From Treponema sp. (GTDB lineage: Bacteria; Spirochaetota; Spirochaetia; Treponematales; Breznakiellaceae), in the NCBI GenBank assembly GCA_031283505.1, contig JAITBO010000242.1:1-10754 (forward strand): a stretch of DNA of 10,754 nucleotides. The letters are read 5' to 3'. The position numbers and the translations under genes were made by a program. Under the pieces are notes generated by a model that saw only the letters and a program-made list of their open reading frames with translations, was not told where the DNA came from and did no database searches. Below, piece after piece: positions 6,535-10,754 of the stretch (its first letter is position 1; the number at the start of each line of letters is the position of its first letter).

Positions 6535-7761
6535 TCATTCGTACCGCAAAGCATCTATCGGGTAGAGGCCCGAAGCTTTCCGTGCGGGATAGTATCCGAA
6601 GAAGACTCCCACCAGGGCGGCGAACAGAACCGCTGCCGTGACGACTGCGGGGTTGATGACCGCGGGCACGGTCAGGATTGCGAGGATACGGCAGACCAGA
6701 AAGGCCATGCCTATACCGAGAAGCCCCCCAAGGAGGCTCAAAATAACGGACTCGGAGAGAAACTGAAACAGAATATCCCGCTTCCGGGCACCCACAGCCA
6801 TGCGGAGGCCTATTTCACGGGTCCGTTCGGTCACGGAGACCAGCATGATGTTCATAATTCCTATACCCCCGACCAGGAGAGAGACACCGGCAATGGCGGC
6901 CAGCAGGGTGGTAAGACTGCGGGAAGTTTCCGAGGCCATCTCGATGATCTCGGAACTGTTCATGATCTCGAAGTCCGCAGTATCGGTGTCTTTCAACCTG
7001 CGGGCTTCCCGAAGGATAAGTTCCGCCTCCCGTTGAGCCGCCTCCATGTATTCTTCACTGATCACGCTCATGGCGATAGAACTGATGTTTTGGGAATTGT
7101 TCAGCCTGTACAGCGCCGTGTCCAGGGGGATCATTACAACATCGTCCTGATCGTTCCCGTTCCCGCCGGCGCCTTTTTTCTCCAGAATCCCGATAACCGT
7201 AAAATGATTGCTCCCGATCCGTATCTGCTGCCCCAGGACTCCGGCGGTCCCGCCGAAGAGGTTTGCCGCAGAGGTGACCCCCAGGACCGCCACCCGGTTC
7301 CGTTCCCGCAAGTCCTCGTAGGCAAAGAAATATCCCGACCCTATGTTCCAGTTTCTGATGGTAAGATATTCGGGCTCCACCCCCATGACCTGCACCGAAG
7401 CGTTCCCCTGGGGACCAACAACAGTAAAACTACGCTGAGTCACTCCGGAGACCGCCGGGGCGTAGGAGGTTTCCGCCTTTACTTTTTCCGCCTCCTTCCG
7501 GGTAAGAACGTTGGGCCGGGGCCTGGTCATGGTTCCGGGATTGAAATTCCTCATGATAATCCTGCGGGGCATGATCTGAATCAGATTGGTCCCCATAGCA
7601 GCAATACGGTTTTCGATTTCCCTCTGAGCGCCTTCCCCCACCGCGACCATGATGATCACCGATCCCACGCCGATGATGATCCCCAGAGAAGTAAGAAGGC
7701 TCCGCATCCGGTTCCGGAAGATGTTCCTCAGACAAGAATGCAGCAATTGAAACAGGTTCAT
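6535..7761 (-). CDS. MacB/FtsX-type ABC transporter permease
   Basis: A 408-residue permease of the type VII ABC (MacB/LolC/FtsX) superfamily. The first membrane helix (about 22-44) is followed by a MacB-type periplasmic core domain (about 45-280), then three C-terminal helices (about 285-308, 335-360, 372-393). The conserved cytoplasmic coupling segment TERTREIGLRMAVGARKRD (311-329) and the family-typical ending YPIDALRYE are both present. In E. coli MacB the ATPase and permease are one chain; here they are separate genes, as in many other phyla. ATG 7761 overlaps the ATPase stop by four bases (ATGA) and has GAGGAGG upstream. These transporters work by mechanotransmission, driving substrate from the periplasm through the adaptor and TolC, and not across the inner membrane. 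Confidence 0.95.
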   Translation of the reverse strand: MNLFQLLHSCLRNIFRNRMRSLLTSLGIIIGVGSVIIMVAVGEGAQREIENRIAAMGTNLIQIMPRRIIMRNFNPGTMTRPRPNVLTRKEAEKVKAETSYAPAVSGVTQRSFTVVGPQGNASVQVMGVEPEYLTIRNWNIGSGYFFAYEDLRERNRVAVLGVTSAANLFGGTAGVLGQQIRIGSNHFTVIGILEKKGAGGNGNDQDDVVMIPLDTALYRLNNSQNISSIAMSVISEEYMEAAQREAELILREARRLKDTDTADFEIMNSSEIIEMASETSRSLTTLLAAIAGVSLLVGGIGIMNIMLVSVTERTREIGLRMAVGARKRDILFQFLSESVILSLLGGLLGIGMAFLVCRILAILTVPAVINPAVVTAAVLFAALVGVFFGYYPARKASGLYPIDALRYE

Positions 7762-8567
7762 GACGCCTCCTCACGGGGATTCCCTTCCCCTGACAAGAGG
7801 GCATGATCCAGCTTCCATCGGGCCAGATCCTCCCCGGCGTTCCGCCTTTCCTCTGCCACCCTGTCGGAGACCAGTTCCCCGTCCCTAAGGGTGATGGTAC
7901 GTTTTGTGTACGCTGCCAGTTCCGGCTCGTGGGTCACCATGATGATGGTTTTTCCCCGGCGGTTTAAATCCTGAAAGAGGCTCATTATCTCCAGGGACAT
8001 CTCGGTATCCAGGTTGCCTGTGGGTTCGTCCGCCAGAATAAAAGCCGGATCGTTTACCATGGCCCTGGCTATGGCTACCCGCTGCTGCTGGCCCCCGGAT
8101 AACTGGGAAGGAAAATGATACAGCCGTTCCTCAAGCCCAACTTCCCGCAGAACTTCCGCCGCCCGTTCCTTTGGGTTGACTTTTTTTCTCTGCCCGCCGT
8201 TTCTGTCCCCGCGATTGTAGAACAGGGGAAGCTCCACATTTTCCAGGGCCGTAGTACGGGCAAGGAGGTTAAAAGACTGAAACACAAATCCTATCTTTTG
8301 GTTACGGATCAGCGCAAAGGCATCTCCTTCGGATTTGGAGGTTTCTATCCCGTCCAAAAAATAGGTTCCTCCACTGGGTTTATCCAGGCAGCCCAGGATA
8401 TTCATCAAGGTGGATTTTCCGGATCCCGAAGGCCCCATCACCGCGACAAACTCTCCCGCGCCGGCGGAAAAGTCTATCCCTTTAAGCGCCCGGACCGTGA
8501 CCCCGCCGTGCTGTTTCCCGCCAAGCCGGTATTCCCGCCTGATCCCCCGTAGTTCTATTACCGTCAT
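7758..8567 (-). CDS. MacB-type ABC transporter ATPase
   Basis: A 269-residue ATPase that would energise the adjacent permease. It has Walker [10 protein letters not shown] (45-53), the Q-loop (VFQSFNLL, Gln97), the ABC signature LSGGQQQR (156-163), Walker [13 protein letters not shown] (176-187) and the switch His213 (VTHEPELA). The SFNLL and TGNLD forms are typical of the MacB/LolD group. The C-terminus runs about 35 residues past the usual LRDGELV end, hydrophilic and without recognised motif. The open frame extends upstream to 8723 inside the adaptor gene but the added residues are Arg/Gly shadow sequence. ATG 8567 follows the adaptor stop by two bases and has AAGG seven bases upstream; a GTG two codons earlier is possible. 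It overlaps the permease start by four bases. Confidence 0.95.
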   Translation of the reverse strand: MTVIELRGIRREYRLGGKQHGGVTVRALKGIDFSAGAGEFVAVMGPSGSGKSTLMNILGCLDKPSGGTYFLDGIETSKSEGDAFALIRNQKIGFVFQSFNLLARTTALENVELPLFYNRGDRNGGQRKKVNPKERAAEVLREVGLEERLYHFPSQLSGGQQQRVAIARAMVNDPAFILADEPTGNLDTEMSLEIMSLFQDLNRRGKTIIMVTHEPELAAYTKRTITLRDGELVSDRVAEERRNAGEDLARWKLDHALLSGEGNPREEAS

Positions 8568-8569
8568 GC

Positions 8570-9946
8570 TCACACCTTTTCCCTGAGGATCACCGGCATC
8601 CCTTCCAGGCCGACGGCTTCGCCCCCGTCTCCGCCCCAAAGCCGGATCTCCGTGCGGGAGCCGTCGGTAATCCCGGCGGTCACCAGAACGCAGTCCAGCT
8701 TCCCTTCGCCATTGATGTACCACAGGGGCCTGGGCGGAGCCGGTATCCGGGGCCCGCCGGAGGAAGCCGCCGCGCCGCCATTGGCGGTGTTCCTGGTTTC
8801 CGTGCTCCTTCGGTTTCCCGGCGGCCCCATGCCCGGCCCTCCGGACACCCTGCCGGTCATCAATCCGGCAAGCCCGTTCCGGGTCTGGGGTACGGCGTTA
8901 TCGCTGCGGGACCGGGCCTCCGCAGCGGCCTTCCGTTGTTCCGCAGCTTGGCGTTTTACATCTTCGGGCATCCCCCGGAGGCTCGCAGCAAAAACCATGT
9001 CCGCTATCGCGTCTTCCGTCAGGGCCGTAGGCTGATACCTAAGGGCCGCGTTGGGGACCAGGAGAACATCCTCGTTCCGTTCTTCGATAAACTCCACAGC
9101 GCAGGTCATCCCCGGCAGAAGGGAACCCCCGGAATTGTCCACGTTGACAATCACCGTGTAGGATACCACGTTGTCCTGAACCGCCGGCATAAGGCGGATG
9201 GTCTCCACAACGCCGGAAAAAGTTTTTCCCGGCAGGGCCTCCAGAGTAAACCGTACCCCCTGGCCCCTGCGTATGCCGGAAATATCGAGTTCCCCTACCC
9301 CGGCTTCTATCTGCATTTCCTCAAGATTTTCCGCCAGGGTAAAAAGACTGGTAGAATTACTGCTCGATCCTTCCACTGCCGTACCCCCCTCGCTGATGTT
9401 CCGCTCCAGGACGATTCCGTCAATGGGAGAAACAATAAAGGCGTATTGGTTGATTTCGGTTTCTATGGCCCGCAGGGACGCTTCAGCGGCGGCAAGTTCC
9501 GCAGTCTGTATATCCAGCGTGGTTTTCCCGGTTTTAAGCTCGTATTCGGAGATAAGGTTCTTCTCCGCAAGTTTTTCCTGGTTCTTGTAGTTCAAAAGCT
9601 GAAGTTCGTAATTCGCCCTGGCCTTTACCACCGCCGCAGCCTGCTGTTCCCGCTGGAGCCTGAGCATATCCGTATTGAGTTCCGCCAGAATGTCGCCCTT
9701 ATGTATGATGTCGTTGTAGTCCACATATATTTTTTCAACTTTCCCGCTCATCCTTGCCAGCACATCTACTGTCGCTACCGGTTTTAGGGAACCTGCGGCG
9801 GACACCGTTTTCTCCAGCGTTCCCCGGCTGACCGCAGTGAACTCGTAATCCTTTGCCGCCCCGGCCTTGCCGTAACCACAGCTTGCGGCCAGGAGCATGA
9901 AAACCCCCAATATTGGGAAAAAAAGCGATCCGTCATTCAACCTCAT
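8570..9946 (-). CDS. MacA/HlyD-type periplasmic adaptor lipoprotein
   Basis: A 458-residue membrane-fusion protein bridging the ABC pump and TolC. Its N-terminus is a lipoprotein signal (MRLNDGSLFFPILGVFMLLAASC) with probable lipid attachment at Cys23. Then come the first lipoyl half (TVDVLARMSGKVEKIYV, 59-75), an alpha-hairpin coiled coil (about 95-165), the second lipoyl half (FIVSPIDGIVLERNISEGG, 170-188), the beta-barrel (about 210-303) and a membrane-proximal domain (about 408-456). Between the last two is an unusual insert of about 100 residues (304-406) rich in Ala, Arg, Gly and Pro. ATG 9946 is preferred over 9976 because AGGAGGG (9954-9960) lies upstream with good spacing and the lipobox is then at the usual distance. 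It is the first gene of the six-gene operon and follows a sigma54 promoter. Confidence 0.94.
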   Translation of the reverse strand: MRLNDGSLFFPILGVFMLLAASCGYGKAGAAKDYEFTAVSRGTLEKTVSAAGSLKPVATVDVLARMSGKVEKIYVDYNDIIHKGDILAELNTDMLRLQREQQAAAVVKARANYELQLLNYKNQEKLAEKNLISEYELKTGKTTLDIQTAELAAAEASLRAIETEINQYAFIVSPIDGIVLERNISEGGTAVEGSSSNSTSLFTLAENLEEMQIEAGVGELDISGIRRGQGVRFTLEALPGKTFSGVVETIRLMPAVQDNVVSYTVIVNVDNSGGSLLPGMTCAVEFIEERNEDVLLVPNAALRYQPTALTEDAIADMVFAASLRGMPEDVKRQAAEQRKAAAEARSRSDNAVPQTRNGLAGLMTGRVSGGPGMGPPGNRRSTETRNTANGGAAASSGGPRIPAPPRPLWYINGEGKLDCVLVTAGITDGSRTEIRLWGGDGGEAVGLEGMPVILREKV

Positions 9947-9971
9947 TTTTCGACCCTCCTTGCTGATTATT

Positions 9972-9988
9972 AGCAAGAATCATGCCAA
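9972..9988 (-). promoter_or_regulatory. Sigma54 (-24/-12) promoter of the efflux operon
   Basis: Read on the minus strand the sequence is TTGGCATGATTCTTGCT, against the consensus YTGGCACGNNNNTTGCW; only one base of the core differs. The invariant GG and GC doublets are separated by exactly ten bases, the required helical phasing. The expected start is near 9961, only about 15 bases before the adaptor ATG (9946) and directly at its AGGAGGG. The operon itself encodes a GAFTGA-type sigma54 activator, which supports the call. A second promoter with the same core faces the opposite way at 10027-10043. Confidence 0.85.
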
Positions 9989-10005
9989 GTCAAAAATGAA
10001 AAATG

Positions 10006-10028
10006 CGCCGTTACTTACGCCGTTACTT
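10006..10028 (+). repeat. Tandem direct repeat between the divergent promoters
   Basis: The 11-mer CGCCGTTACTT occurs twice exactly, at 10006-10016 and 10018-10028, a period of 12 bases. It sits in the 38-base gap between the two outward-facing sigma54 promoters, and the second copy runs into the first two bases of the rightward -24 element. It may be a regulator-binding site, but NtrC-type activators usually bind farther from the promoter and to inverted repeats, so the role is open. Confidence 0.6.
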
Positions 10029-10043
10029 GGCATGAAAATTGCT
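10027..10043 (+). promoter_or_regulatory. Sigma54 (-24/-12) promoter of the small secreted protein gene
   Basis: TTGGCATGAAAATTGCT matches the sigma54 consensus with one core difference, and GG (10029-10030) and GC (10041-10042) are ten bases apart. The predicted start is near 10054, giving a leader of about 45 bases before the ATG at 10099. It is the mirror partner of the promoter at 9972-9988. Their two -24 boxes together form the perfect inverted repeat CATGCCAAGT (9981-9990) / ACTTGGCATG (10025-10034). Confidence 0.85.
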
Positions 10044-10055
10044 TTACAAATAGAT

Positions 10056-10068
10056 GAGTCGTTGACTC
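10056..10068. promoter_or_regulatory. Candidate activator-binding dyad
   Basis: GAGTC-GTT-GACTC is a perfect 5-bp dyad around a 3-base spacer. Its centre is about 100 bases upstream of the predicted leftward start (near 9961), a normal distance for an NtrC-type enhancer, while it lies just downstream of the predicted rightward start. Short dyads occur by chance, so this is a candidate from position and symmetry only. Confidence 0.3.
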
Positions 10069-10098
10069 TGCCGTTCATTTTAGTGATTTGGAGTATAT

Positions 10099-10530
10099 AT
10101 GAAACGAATTTTTTATATTGCTTTACTGGTAATGACAACCGCCGGGACCGTATCCGCCCAGCAGCGGGGACCAGGCCCCATGCATGGGACAAGGCCCGGA
10201 TACGATCGCAGACACCATTCCGGTCCGGGGCCGGGATACTACCGGGAAGATCGAGGAACCAATACGCAGGAAAGCGTTACCATTGCGGGAAATCTGGAAC
10301 TTATAGACGGAAGCATAGCCCTCCGGCAAGACACGGTTACCTACTATACTATCGGTCTGAACAGACTCATAGGATTCATTGACGGACTAAAGGAAGGGGC
10401 TGCGGTGACCCTGGAAGGGACCGCCCGGAAGCTTCCCGGAGACGGGGACCACAGGGTCCTCCTGGTCTCCAAGCTGGAGATCAACGGAAAAACCTACGAC
10501 AACCTTACCCCGGAAAGGTCCCCGCAATAG
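10099..10530 (+). CDS. Small secreted (periplasmic) protein of unknown family, sigma54-controlled
   Basis: A 143-residue protein whose family I do not recognise. It has a clear cleavable signal peptide (MKRIFYIALLVMTTAGTVSA, cut after residue 20) with no lipobox. Next is a Gly/Pro/His/Arg/Tyr-rich segment (21-55, with DRRHHSGPGPGYY), then a compact domain (about 58-135) of alternating short strands (SVTIAGNLELIDGSIAL; VTYYTIGL; AAVTLEGTAR; RVLLVSKLEING). That pattern suggests a small beta-barrel or OB-like fold, which is inference. ATG 10099 has GGAG five bases upstream. It is transcribed away from the efflux operon from a matching sigma54 promoter, so it is probably induced together with the pump. 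A metal-binding or envelope-protective role like ZraP is possible by analogy of layout only; no sequence similarity to ZraP is claimed. Confidence 0.85.
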   Translation: MKRIFYIALLVMTTAGTVSAQQRGPGPMHGTRPGYDRRHHSGPGPGYYREDRGTNTQESVTIAGNLELIDGSIALRQDTVTYYTIGLNRLIGFIDGLKEGAAVTLEGTARKLPGDGDHRVLLVSKLEINGKTYDNLTPERSPQ

Positions 10531-10569
10531 AATAGCTACCCCCTCCCCGGCCTGAAACGAGGCGGCGGC

Positions 10570-10754
10570 ATGACAATCCGCGAAATCCCCCAAAAGGTTT
10601 CCGGAATTCCGGACAAGACCCCCTCCGTTCCGAACAACAATGAACCTCCCCGCCGCAGAGCGGCGGGGTATCGAAGATTTCTCCGTGAAATCTTTGTGTA
10701 TGCGGGGGAACACATCCCCCGCACCCCCAGTAGGAAGCGCCCCAAGGGGCGGGG
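10570..10754 (+). CDS. Doubtful open frame running off the right edge
   Basis: An ATG at 10570 preceded by GAGG (spacing about seven) opens a frame of 61 codons that stays open to the window end (MTIREIPQKVSGIPDK...). The residues are very rich in Arg and Pro and match no family I know. Stops are rare by chance in such GC-rich sequence, other frames are also open, and most of the frame is built from perfect hairpins (10648-10751), which argues for a non-coding repeat. It is listed only so that a possible truncated gene is not missed. Confidence 0.2.
   Translation, partial: MTIREIPQKVSGIPDKTPSVPNNNEPPRRRAAGYRRFLREIFVYAGEHIPRTPSRKRPKGR
10600..10754. repeat. Cluster of consecutive hairpins and palindromes
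   Basis: Five perfect symmetric structures follow one another. They are the palindrome TCCGGAATTCCGGA (10600-10613); a 9-bp hairpin CCCCGCCGC/GCGGCGGGG with a 3-base loop (10648-10668); an 8-bp hairpin AAGATTTC/GAAATCTT (10674-10694); an 8-bp hairpin TGCGGGGG/CCCCCGCA (10701-10723); and a 6-bp hairpin CGCCCC/GGGGCG (10738-10751). The third is followed by only a short T stretch, so a simple terminator does not explain the array. The most likely identity is a REP-like intergenic repeat that continues past the right edge. It begins about 70 bases after the stop of the small secreted protein gene. Confidence 0.6.

Noticed and set aside
8568..8723. N-terminal extension of the ABC ATPase frame
   Set aside because: The extra 52 residues overlap the adaptor gene and are Arg/Gly-rich shadow. 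The ATPase fold begins at the ATG at 8567.
10062..10067. TTGACT as a sigma70 -35 box for the secreted-protein gene
   Set aside because: No -10 hexamer lies at 16-18 bases, and the sigma54 promoter just upstream explains the gene better.
10387..10713. Minus-strand frames (108 and 69 codons) at the right edge
   Set aside because: They overlap the 3' end of the secreted-protein gene and the hairpin cluster. They are open only because the region is GC-rich.

Overview
This 10.75-kb window is most likely from a spirochaete of the Treponema group. That is inference: it rests on the spirochaete-type lipobox (LAASC) in the adaptor lipoprotein, the Tat and envelope genes, and dispersed hairpin repeats of a kind I associate with termite-gut treponemes. 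No rRNA, tRNA, CRISPR array or recognisable transposase gene is visible.

Layout. (1) Positions 1-810 are AT-rich and mostly non-coding. They hold a possible gene tail at the left edge, a palindromic repeat (537-594) and the tat leader. (2) Positions 811-2102, plus strand, carry a compact twin-arginine translocation cluster: tatA, tatC and a tatB-like gene, the last two overlapping by one base. (3) Positions 2103-2349 are a short convergent gap with two more copies of the same repeat family and one unrelated hairpin. (4) Positions 2350-9946, minus strand, form one tightly packed, GC-richer operon of six genes. In transcription order these are a MacA/HlyD-type adaptor lipoprotein, a MacB-type ABC ATPase, a separate MacB/FtsX-type permease, a TolC-family outer-membrane protein, a membrane histidine kinase and an NtrC-family response regulator with the sigma54-contacting GAFTGA loop. 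(5) Positions 9947-10098 are a divergent promoter region. (6) Positions 10099-10530, plus strand, encode a small secreted protein of unknown family. (7) Positions 10531-10754 are dominated by consecutive perfect hairpins and palindromes running off the right edge.

How it works together. The most informative observation is that the divergent region holds two back-to-back sigma54 (-24/-12) promoters with identical cores (TTGGCATG-N4-TTGCT). One faces the pump operon and the other faces the small secreted protein. The last gene of the pump operon is a sigma54-dependent activator preceded by its probable partner kinase. The window therefore reads as a self-contained circuit: an envelope signal is sensed by the kinase, the NtrC-type regulator is phosphorylated, and sigma54 RNA polymerase is switched on both at the complete tripartite efflux pump (including its own regulators) and at a small periplasmic protein. 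The logic resembles the enterobacterial ZraP/ZraSR envelope-stress module, with a MacAB-TolC-like pump built into the operon. The inducing signal and the pump substrate cannot be read from the sequence.
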